From: Polynucleobacter meluiroseus
GTDB taxonomy: Bacteria; Pseudomonadota; Gammaproteobacteria; Burkholderiales; Burkholderiaceae
NCBI GenBank assembly: GCA_943329505.2
Contig: CALQED020000085.1
Span: forward strand, 1 to 6,064
DNA: 6,064 bases
Reading direction: 5' to 3'
In this document: piece after piece, positions 1 through 6,064 of the stretch
Layout: every line of letters begins with the position of its first letter
Position numbering within the stretch: position 1 is the first letter of the stretch
The notes under the pieces: model-generated
The model's database searches: none
Seen by the model: only the letters and a program-made list of their open reading frames with translations
What the model was told of the DNA's origin: nothing
Made by a program: the position numbers and the translations under genes

Positions 1-377
1 ATTAAACCTTTCCAACCAACAGTAGTGCGAGGCTGCTCAAAGTAGACGCGCATCACGATCTCTAATTCGCCAGCAAAGCGGGTGCGCTCCACCATGAGTC
101 GTTGGCAATATTCCAACGCTGCTCTTGGATCATGAATAGAGCATGGTCCAATGATGACGAGTAAACGATCATCTTTACCGTGAATAATGTCGCGAATCTT
201 TTTGCGCGTTTTACTGATTAATGCCTCAGTTGGAGTTCCAGAAATCGGAAAGAAACGAATCAGATGTTCTGGTGGCGGCAGAACAGAGATGTTGTCAATA
301 CGTTGATCGTCGGTATCCGACGTTTTATCAACGGCGGAGTACCAATTGGTGGCGGGGTTAGTATTTTGTTGGCTCAT
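1..377 (-). CDS. aroG: Class I 3-deoxy-7-phosphoheptulonate (DAHP) synthase, N-terminal part (partial)
   Basis: The product should condense phosphoenolpyruvate with erythrose 4-phosphate to DAHP, the first step of the shikimate pathway, in the cytoplasm. The left window edge cuts the gene after 125 full codons; family members have about 350-370. The translation carries the class I signatures: DDRLLVIIGPCSIHDP at residues 69-84, whose Cys79 matches the metal-binding Cys61 of E. coli AroG, and VMRVYFEQPRTTVGWKG at 108-124, where Arg110 matches Arg92. Gln115 sits where E. coli has Lys97 of the KPRT motif (see findings). The N-terminus is about 18 residues longer than E. coli AroG. The ATG at 377 is the only plausible start: an in-frame TAA lies four codons upstream and the next Met is residue 95. 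There is no Shine-Dalgarno sequence. Feedback specificity (Phe, Tyr or Trp) cannot be judged because the key residues lie outside the window. The family call is firm; the choice of aroG over aroF or aroH rests on overall resemblance. Confidence 0.95.
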   Translation of the reverse strand, partial: MSQQNTNPATNWYSAVDKTSDTDDQRIDNISVLPPPEHLIRFFPISGTPTEALISKTRKKIRDIIHGKDDRLLVIIGPCSIHDPRAALEYCQRLMVERTRFAGELEIVMRVYFEQPRTTVGWKGL

Positions 378-396
378 ACGGCTATTTTAAGCCGTA
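377..396 (-). promoter_or_regulatory. Hairpin abutting the aroG start codon
   Basis: A perfect 7-bp inverted repeat, TACGGCT and AGCCGTA with a 6-base loop, fills most of the tldD-aroG gap. On the mRNA strand its 3' arm ends on the A of the aroG ATG. No U-run follows on the minus strand, so it is not a typical intrinsic terminator for tldD. Its position suggests an effect on aroG translation initiation, or it may be coincidental. The inverted repeat is seen directly; any function is inference. Confidence 0.4.
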
Positions 397-411
397 ATTT
401 GCCAATATCAG
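384..411 (-). promoter_or_regulatory. Possible sigma-70 promoter giving leaderless aroG mRNA
   Basis: On the minus strand CTGATA (406-411, 4 of 6 matches to TTGACA) and TAAAAT (384-389, 5 of 6 matches to TATAAT) are separated by 16 bases. The -10-like hexamer ends 6 bases before the aroG ATG, so transcription would begin at or next to the start codon. This would fit the missing Shine-Dalgarno sequence, but such matches are common by chance in AT-rich DNA and the -35 is weak. The candidate -35 overlaps the tldD stop codon. Confidence 0.2.
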
Positions 412-1898
412 GCAGTGCCGCCAACAGTCAGGCTGTCGATCCTTAAAGTAGGCTGTCCAACCCCAACTGGAACGCTTTGACCTTCTTTGCCGCAAACCCC
501 AACGCCACCGTCTAATTTGAGGTCATTACCGATCATAGAGACCTGTTTTAAGGACTCTGGGCCACTACCGATAATCGTAGCCCCTTTGACGGGATATTGG
601 ATTTTTCCATTTTCTACCCAGTAGGCTTCAGAGGCGGAGAAGACAAACTTACCGCTGGTGATGTCGACTTGGCCGCCACCAAAATTCACCGCATATAGAC
701 CACGTTTGATGCTTGCCACAATTTCTTGCGGATCATCTTTGCCGGCCAGCATGTAGGTATTCGTCATGCGTGGCATCGGCAGAGAGGCAAAGCTTTCGCG
801 TCGACCATTGCCAGTGAGCGGCATCTTCATGAGTCGTGCATTCAAGCTATCCTGAATATAGCCTTTGAGGATGCCATCTTCAATGAGCGTAGTGCATTGA
901 GTTGGAGTACCTTCGTCATCAATATTGAGCGAGCCTCTGCGACCAGATAATGTGCCATCATCAACAACGGTAACCCCTTTAGCGGCAACGCGCTGTCCAA
1001 TACACCCAGCAAAGGCAGAAGAACCTTTGCGATTGAAGTCACCTTCAAGACCATGACCTACTGCTTCATGTAGTAGAACGCCTGGCCAGCCAGGCCCCAT
1101 CACTACTGTCATTGGCCCTGCAGGCGCAGCCCGCGACTCAAGATTGACAAGTGCGCCGTCCACTGCTTCATCTACATAGCGGTTGATTAAGTCAGCATTA
1201 AAGTAAAGATAATCATGGCGCGCGCCACCCCCTGATGAGCCTGATTCGCGGCGACCATTTTGTTCGGCGATGACATGAACAGAGACCCGAACCAATGGAC
1301 GAATATCTGCTGCCAGTAATCCATCTGCTCTTGCCACTAGAACAACATCAAACTCGCCTGCCAGACTTGCCATCACCTGAATGATGCGAGGATCACGTGC
1401 TTTAGCACGACGTTCAATACTTTCTAGCAGCGCAATTTTTTCTTTTGGCTGCAATGAGTCTAGGGGATTGAGGTCTGAATACAGCTTATTCGAAACAGGA
1501 CTAAATAATTTGCTCGCTACTGCTTGTTTTCCGCCTTGGGGTCCAATGACCCGTGTTGCTTTTGCAGCTTTACTTAAGGCATCTAAGTTAATTTCATCCG
1601 AATAGGCAAAGGCAGTTTTATCCCCATAGATGGCACGGACGCCAACGCCTTGATCGATATTAAAGCTGCCGGATTTGACAATACCTTCCTCCAGGCTCCA
1701 GCTCTCGCTACGGGTATGTTGGAAATATAAGTCAGCATCATCTAGGCGATGAGCAAACATGCTGCCAAAGGTGTGATGTAAATCTTGCTCAGATAGTCCA
1801 GTTGGTTCTAGCAAAATCGACTTGGCTAATTTAATGAGATCTGCCTGTTTTTTGGCTTTCGTCCAATTGGCTGGGAATAGTGCTTCGGGTGCATTCAT
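408..1898 (-). CDS. tldD: TldD, metalloprotease subunit of the TldD/TldE complex
   Basis: TldD is the catalytic zinc subunit of a heterodimeric protease with TldE (PmbA). In E. coli the pair removes the microcin B17 leader peptide and takes part in CcdA antitoxin turnover; it is cytoplasmic and appears to cleave unfolded peptides inside a closed cavity. This copy has 496 residues against 481 in E. coli, the difference being mainly an N-terminal extension. The HEXXXH motif is intact (HEAVGH, 277-282, followed by GLEGDFNR), as is the C-terminal [10 protein letters not shown] with the metal-ligand Cys469. Other family blocks are present: [15 protein letters not shown] at 79-89, [13 protein letters not shown] at 320-332, [21 protein letters not shown] at 362-382, and the ending VGGTA. 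The ATG at 1898 is the only reasonable start, since no in-frame ATG, GTG or TTG occurs in the short gap. It lies 20 bases after the Nit stop. The partner tldE is not in the window, so the substrate here is unknown. Confidence 0.97.
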   Translation of the reverse strand: MNAPEALFPANWTKAKKQADLIKLAKSILLEPTGLSEQDLHHTFGSMFAHRLDDADLYFQHTRSESWSLEEGIVKSGSFNIDQGVGVRAIYGDKTAFAYSDEINLDALSKAAKATRVIGPQGGKQAVASKLFSPVSNKLYSDLNPLDSLQPKEKIALLESIERRAKARDPRIIQVMASLAGEFDVVLVARADGLLAADIRPLVRVSVHVIAEQNGRRESGSSGGGARHDYLYFNADLINRYVDEAVDGALVNLESRAAPAGPMTVVMGPGWPGVLLHEAVGHGLEGDFNRKGSSAFAGCIGQRVAAKGVTVVDDGTLSGRRGSLNIDDEGTPTQCTTLIEDGILKGYIQDSLNARLMKMPLTGNGRRESFASLPMPRMTNTYMLAGKDDPQEIVASIKRGLYAVNFGGGQVDITSGKFVFSASEAYWVENGKIQYPVKGATIIGSGPESLKQVSMIGNDLKLDGGVGVCGKEGQSVPVGVGQPTLRIDSLTVGGTA

Positions 1899-1912
1899 GG
1901 GGTTTGGCAGAT

Positions 1913-1918
1913 CTTTCC
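1913..1918 (-). promoter_or_regulatory. Ribosome binding site of tldD (GGAAAG)
   Basis: GGAAAG follows directly on the TAA stop of the upstream hydrolase gene and is the only purine-rich stretch before the tldD ATG. The spacing to the ATG is 14 bases, longer than the usual 5-9. Because it touches the upstream stop codon, ribosomes ending the hydrolase could re-initiate here, which suggests translational coupling. Confidence 0.45.
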
Positions 1919-2752
1919 TTAAAGCTTGCGGTGTGCAAGTGCTGGTAACTGAGAGCGTACCTCGTTTAATTTTTCTTTGCTTAGCACTCCTGCGATAAAG
2001 CCCTCGCCCTCAGGCAGATCAGCCAATACATCGCCCCATGGGTCAACGAGCATGGTGTGACCCCATGTACGTCGTTGATTAAGGTGTGTACCGCCTTGTG
2101 CTGATGCCAAGACATAGCATTGATTTTCGATAGCACGCGCACGCAAAAGAATGTCCCAGTGTGCTTTTCCAGTCGTATAGGTAAATGCTGCTGGAATGAT
2201 GTGGCAATCTACAGTACCCATTGCGCGATAGAGCTCAGGGAATCGTAGGTCATAACAAATACTGAGACCAAAAATCCACTCTTGATTATTGTGGGATATC
2301 TTGAATATCTCTGGTGCGCTACCGGATTCAATCGTTTCAGACTCTTGATAGCGCTCAGTATTAGTTTGAAAACCAAACAGATGTATTTTGTCGTAACGCC
2401 CAATTTGCTGGCCGGTGGGATTAAAGACCAGCGAAGTATTTAGTACTTTTCCTGGATCTTTTGTCTCTAAAGGAATGGTTCCTGCTACCAAATAAATTTG
2501 ATTGTCTTTTGCAAAGCTAGCAAGTTGTTTTTGAATGGGGCCACTGCCAACACTCTCCCGAATACGCACCTTATCAGTATCTTTTAGACCCATGATGCAA
2601 AAGTATTCGGGGAGTACTACTAGCTGAGCGCCAGCTTGTGTGGCTGCACGAATCAGTCTGCTGGCAGTATTAAGGTTCTCCTGCAGATCTGGAGAGGAGA
2701 CCATTTGAATGGAGGCAATCTTAAAAGATGCTGAGTTGATGGTTGTGCTCAT
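1919..2752 (-). CDS. Carbon-nitrogen hydrolase of the Nit1 type, probable deaminated-glutathione amidase
   Basis: This 277-residue protein is a single nitrilase-superfamily domain of normal length. The Glu-Lys-Cys catalytic triad is visible: Glu49 in VVLPEYF, Lys122 in [10 protein letters not shown] and the nucleophile Cys166 in [14 protein letters not shown]. The stretch [27 protein letters not shown] (188-214) and the following SAQGGTH are typical of the Nit1/YbeM branch. Characterised members hydrolyse deaminated glutathione, a transaminase side product, to 2-oxoglutarate and cysteinylglycine. The same branch has long been annotated as omega-amidase or plain nitrilase, so the substrate is a family-based inference. 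No signal peptide is seen; it should be cytoplasmic. The ATG at 2752 lies 6 bases after the YhdP stop, and the family's conserved first strand (KIASIQMV) begins at residue 11, which supports this start. There is no Shine-Dalgarno sequence: the preceding bases are ATTTTT, so translation probably depends on coupling to yhdP. Confidence 0.93.
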   Translation of the reverse strand: MSTTINSASFKIASIQMVSSPDLQENLNTASRLIRAATQAGAQLVVLPEYFCIMGLKDTDKVRIRESVGSGPIQKQLASFAKDNQIYLVAGTIPLETKDPGKVLNTSLVFNPTGQQIGRYDKIHLFGFQTNTERYQESETIESGSAPEIFKISHNNQEWIFGLSICYDLRFPELYRAMGTVDCHIIPAAFTYTTGKAHWDILLRARAIENQCYVLASAQGGTHLNQRRTWGHTMLVDPWGDVLADLPEGEGFIAGVLSKEKLNEVRSQLPALAHRKL

Positions 2753-2758
2753 AAAAAT

Positions 2759-5700
2759 TTAGTTTAGGTTTTTAGTATTGCTACCTGAATTATTCTGTGG
2801 TGCAGGGCTAGCCGTGTTATCGCCGCTAGGTTTGCTTTGTTCTTTGAGTAAGTCTTTGCTGCGAATGGTGTTTAAAGTTTTAGAGTCGACTGGCTGCCCC
2901 TTTTGATCAAGTGGAATTACCTCAGGATCTTCCCAAGATCCTTGTATTAAGTAATCTGACTGCAGGCTACGGTTGATTTGACTGGTGAGTAGATACTGCC
3001 CAATCAAAGCGCCCAATCCAACAATCGGGTTGATTGCAAATGCAGCCAGTGATCCAGCAGTTGCATCAATCGTTGGGAAGATGGTGATGCGTAAGTCTTG
3101 AGTTTGTTTGGGAATGTTAATTTGACCAGTCATTGCTACCCTTGCTTGATCTAAATTCATATTAAATTGCTGGGTTTGTGCAAGACCATTGCTGATGTCA
3201 AAGTTACTATTGATCGAATTGAAAGGCGTGCCCTTAGTCACAATATTGCCAAGACTGCCCTGTAGATCGAACGTAGCAAATCTCAGCAAACTTTGCAGAC
3301 TAAGAACATCCAGTATTTTGGCACCGCTAGTGTTGACCTCTAACAAGCGCCCCTTTTCAAGATTGATACTCACTTTTCCAGAAAGTGTCTCAAATTTGGG
3401 GCTAAAAGGTGAGCCATCCCATTCCACGTTGGCGCTTACTTTGCCTTGGCCTCCTTCAATAGATTTCTGGGTAGACCAATGAGCAATAATCTGACCGGCA
3501 TCCTTTACATCCATACTGAAATTGAGGGTGCTATGGTCGATAGCATTTTTGGTTCCGCCTTGCCACTGGCCGGTAATCGATGAAGCGCCTTGTGGGTTAT
3601 TGCTTTGGATCGAATCAATTTTTAAAAGATTGTTGTTACTACTCGTTTTAATCTTAATTTGACCAAGTTGTGCTTTTGACCAAGACAAATCGTCAATTGT
3701 GAGATCCATACTTGGGAAGGATTCAGGACTGAAAGACTTCTTGGCCGTTACATTAGTTTGGGCGGCTGGATCCTGGATTGAGTCGGGAAGTTTGAGTTTA
3801 GTAAGGCGCCCGCTCACTAAGCCATTACTGTGCAACTTATTGGCCTCTTGGTATTGAATTTGGCCAGTCACTTGAGGCGATCCAAGGCGCATATCCCATA
3901 CATTTTTCTTATTATTTGCAGACAGCGTGACATCTTGCCAATGGCGGTCAAATAAGGTGAGTTTTTTAACTTGTGCCGTAACCTGAATATTGCCTAAATC
4001 AGGTTCGGACTCTTGGGCAGTAGGGGCTTGCTTGGGCGCTAAAAAATCTTGCCATTCATCAAGATTGAGCTCATTACTAGCAAGATTCACGCTAAATCCT
4101 TGTTGCGGCAGGTTGGGCGCCGTTCCGACTCCTAGGCTATAGCGTACTTCATCATCTTGGTTTACCGAGCCCTGAATAGCGTAAAGATTGCCAATTTTTC
4201 CAGACCAACTTACACGAACTGGATTATTTTTTTCATTAGCGAAGGTTTTAATGCTGAGATCGCCAGACATTGGCGTGCCTGCCAATTTTTTAGCTGGCAT
4301 TGGGGCATTCATTGACCAGTTGCCAAAATCAAAGCGTAGATTCGAATCGCTACCTAGTTTATTAAAGCCAATAGCGCCTTCATACTTAATAGATCCACTC
4401 ATGGCATTAAGCATTGTTCGAAGCTGTGAACCTGAGGCGTTTGCAAAATACTGTTTAAAAAAGTTTGCCTGTAGATCACCGGCGATCTTGAAGTTTTGTT
4501 TATTACTATTTTGATCGGCACTCGTTATTTTGATAGCGCCACCCAAAAAGTTGGCAGAAATATCTTCAAACTCAGGGTTCACCTCGGTAATGCGAATCTT
4601 GCCTTTGAGATTTTCAAAAGGCGGGAAATCAGCCCATTTGACTCTGTTGCCAGGGAGCGATAACTTTAAGTCAACATTGGTATCTGCTGAACCAGATAGT
4701 GGAACTTTAAGGCCTAGGCTTAAGTCCACCGGCCCACTTGCACGGAGATTTTTCTCAAGAGTGGCTTGTTTTTTTCCGCTTGGTGACGCATAAAAATATT
4801 CAAGTAACTGTTGCGCTGGACCTTGACCGTTAGCGTTGACAGAAACCATCAGTTGCTTTGCGCTGACATTGGGGATCTCTGCATGAAGTGCACTTAAGAC
4901 AACTTCTTTGTGATTGGCCTTTGCAACATCAACTGTAAAGTTTGAGTTGGTCATCGCAATATTGCCGTTGATATTCGTAAAGCTTGACCATGTACCTTGA
5001 TTGCTGGGGAGCAGTGGGACTGGGCTATAGCTTGCGCCAAATATCGGTAGACTTAAACTGAACTCACCTTGCTGTTTATCAGCAAAAGGCACTTGATTGG
5101 GGTCACCTTTAATATGTAAGCGCCCATTTTGAACCGTGCCAGCATCAAAGGCCTTGCTGAGATAAGCCCTGACATCTTTATCCATACCTACTGGCAAATA
5201 GCGATATGCGGTTTTGAGATTGGCCTTTTGAAAGTCCATATCTAAAGCCATGAAGTCAGCTTCTTTGGCATTACCAATGATGTAATTGAGATTCAGATTG
5301 CTTGTAATTTCTGGGTTGCTTAGCGCAAGCTTCTTGGTATTAATAACCCAGTGACCCTTTTGTTTGGCCCATGTGATTTGACCGTTAGCACTGTCTAATT
5401 GAATTTTCGGGTCTGCCAAGAGATCATAGATTTCTAGTCCTAGCTTGCTGGAGTTGAGGGAGAAGCTACCTTCTTTTTCGTTAGCGCTAATAAAGCCAGA
5501 CAAATTAGAAACTGAGGGGATTGATTTATTCATACCAACAAAACTCAAATTGATGAGTTTGGCGCTGACAGTGAAACCTAGCTTATTGGACTTAAACCAG
5601 CCGCCTGGAATATTCAGTGCAGATAAGGCCGATTTACTTTCTGACCAGTGAATATCTAGATCCTCTAACTCACCTTCAGCTTTAGAGTTCTTAATCCACT

Positions 5701-6064
5701 GATGTACTTTTTTCGAGAGCGGTAGGTTGACTGCAAATAGTGCAATATCTTCCATAGAAATTTTTGGTGATGAGAATCCAAATTCTTTGATTTCTCCATC
5801 TGCGCCAGGAGGGCGCCAACGGAATGTCATCGGGCTCAGCTTTTCTAACGGCGCGGATTTCGGGCTACCCATATCTCGCCATGCAAATGTTTTGGTAGAT
5901 ATTGCGATGAGACCATCATTCGTTTCTTGAAGAAGATTAGTTTCTAATCTTCCTAACGCAATCGCATCTTCACTTTTAGAGGATTGCACCACCAGGTTAT
6001 CTACAGCAATGAAAAATTCTCCACCATCGGGTTGAGCATTATCTATGTTCAAGCTGCCATTTGA
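2759..6064 (-). CDS. yhdP: YhdP-family AsmA-like envelope transport protein (partial, N-terminus missing)
   Basis: YhdP, TamB and YdbH form a partly redundant set in E. coli that moves phospholipids from the inner to the outer membrane. These are long beta-rich, groove-shaped proteins spanning the periplasm and anchored by an N-terminal membrane segment. The frame stays open to the right edge, giving 1101 residues; the true start lies beyond it, and E. coli YhdP has 1266 residues in total. The block YRYLPVGMDKDVRAYLSKAF (about 5155-5215) matches the E. coli region around WRYFPENLMGKDLVDYLSGA. Near the C-terminus GRLLEVNTSGAKILDVLSLQSLLRF (about 3275-3350) matches E. coli GEITEINTGHAGQLLRLLSVDALMR, and the hydrophobic SLAAFAINPIVGLGALIGQYLL (about 2990-3055) matches AAAFAVNPIVGAAVF. 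Repeating beta-strand-like segments rich in Asn, Ser, Gly and Leu fill the rest. The last 40-50 residues are a polar Ser/Asn/Pro/Gln-rich tail. No cysteine is present. The anchor and part of the N-terminal domain, perhaps 200-350 residues, are missing by comparison with E. coli. Confidence 0.94.
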   Translation of the reverse strand, partial: SNGSLNIDNAQPDGGEFFIAVDNLVVQSSKSEDAIALGRLETNLLQETNDGLIAISTKTFAWRDMGSPKSAPLEKLSPMTFRWRPPGADGEIKEFGFSSPKISMEDIALFAVNLPLSKKVHQWIKNSKAEGELEDLDIHWSESKSALSALNIPGGWFKSNKLGFTVSAKLINLSFVGMNKSIPSVSNLSGFISANEKEGSFSLNSSKLGLEIYDLLADPKIQLDSANGQITWAKQKGHWVINTKKLALSNPEITSNLNLNYIIGNAKEADFMALDMDFQKANLKTAYRYLPVGMDKDVRAYLSKAFDAGTVQNGRLHIKGDPNQVPFADKQQGEFSLSLPIFGASYSPVPLLPSNQGTWSSFTNINGNIAMTNSNFTVDVAKANHKEVVLSALHAEIPNVSAKQLMVSVNANGQGPAQQLLEYFYASPSGKKQATLEKNLRASGPVDLSLGLKVPLSGSADTNVDLKLSLPGNRVKWADFPPFENLKGKIRITEVNPEFEDISANFLGGAIKITSADQNSNKQNFKIAGDLQANFFKQYFANASGSQLRTMLNAMSGSIKYEGAIGFNKLGSDSNLRFDFGNWSMNAPMPAKKLAGTPMSGDLSIKTFANEKNNPVRVSWSGKIGNLYAIQGSVNQDDEVRYSLGVGTAPNLPQQGFSVNLASNELNLDEWQDFLAPKQAPTAQESEPDLGNIQVTAQVKKLTLFDRHWQDVTLSANNKKNVWDMRLGSPQVTGQIQYQEANKLHSNGLVSGRLTKLKLPDSIQDPAAQTNVTAKKSFSPESFPSMDLTIDDLSWSKAQLGQIKIKTSSNNNLLKIDSIQSNNPQGASSITGQWQGGTKNAIDHSTLNFSMDVKDAGQIIAHWSTQKSIEGGQGKVSANVEWDGSPFSPKFETLSGKVSINLEKGRLLEVNTSGAKILDVLSLQSLLRFATFDLQGSLGNIVTKGTPFNSINSNFDISNGLAQTQQFNMNLDQARVAMTGQINIPKQTQDLRITIFPTIDATAGSLAAFAINPIVGLGALIGQYLLTSQINRSLQSDYLIQGSWEDPEVIPLDQKGQPVDSKTLNTIRSKDLLKEQSKPSGDNTASPAPQNNSGSNTKNLN

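Noticed and set aside
264..446. Plus-strand open frame of 60 codons across the aroG-tldD junction.
   Set aside because: It overlaps the aroG 5' end and the tldD 3' end, has no ribosome binding site and no family resemblance; it is a shadow of the real genes.
842..1054. Minus-strand 70-codon frame within tldD, and a 64-codon one at 2209-2403 within the hydrolase gene.
   Set aside because: They are shifted frames of strongly conserved coding regions whose motifs read correctly in the main frame; there is no sign of frameshifting or programmed recoding.
3189..3482. Plus-strand open frame of 97 codons within yhdP, and similar ones at 4188-4514, 4530-4793, 5445-5651 and 5727-5930.
   Set aside because: All lie antisense to a continuous, clearly coding yhdP frame, and their compositions look like complement-frame translations with no recognisable domain.
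4269..4291. Terminator-like hairpin on the plus strand (ATTGGC and GCCAAT, 6-base loop, then five T).
   Set aside because: It lies inside yhdP coding sequence on the antisense strand with no plus-strand gene ahead of it; the short stem and T-run are explained by codons for Lys, Leu, Ala and Gly, so it is probably chance.
6050..6052. TTG codon as a possible start of yhdP.
   Set aside because: The frame stays open to the window edge, and the residues around it read as interior beta-strand sequence, so this is an internal Leu codon and the real start is outside the window.
1..6064. A previously undescribed defence, mobile or biosynthetic system.
   Set aside because: Every stretch is covered by four recognisable core genes; there are no repeats, integrase, toxin-antitoxin pairs or unusual small genes. 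TldD has a known link to peptide maturation, but no precursor peptide or modification gene is present.

Overview
The window looks like chromosomal core DNA from a betaproteobacterium of the Burkholderiales. The protein sequences, the gene order and the moderate base composition (mid-40s % GC by eye) best fit a Polynucleobacter-like freshwater bacterium. This assignment is inferred from protein resemblance; no rRNA or other taxonomic marker is present.

All genes lie on the minus strand, so transcription runs from high to low coordinates. In that order they are: (1) the C-terminal three quarters or so of a giant AsmA-like protein of the YhdP family (6064 to 2759, N-terminus cut off by the window edge); (2) a complete Nit-type carbon-nitrogen hydrolase, probably a deaminated-glutathione amidase (2752 to 1919); (3) a complete TldD metalloprotease subunit (1898 to 408); (4) the first 125 codons of a class I DAHP synthase, AroG type (377 to 1, cut by the left edge). 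Gaps are only 6, 20 and 30 bases, so the first three genes almost certainly share a transcript. aroG is either the fourth cistron or has its own promoter at the tldD stop codon. No intergenic stretch exceeds 30 bases, and I see no RNA gene, mobile element, CRISPR array or attachment site.

The genes have no single shared pathway: envelope phospholipid transport (YhdP), metabolite repair (Nit), peptide and protein maturation (TldD, whose partner TldE/PmbA is not here) and entry into aromatic amino acid synthesis (AroG). This is a housekeeping cluster rather than a new system.

The points most worth a second look are small. A Gln replaces the Lys of the KPRT substrate-binding motif in AroG. A perfect 7-bp hairpin abuts the aroG start codon, with no Shine-Dalgarno sequence and a -10-like hexamer that could give a leaderless mRNA. 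The 1101 visible residues of YhdP contain no cysteine.
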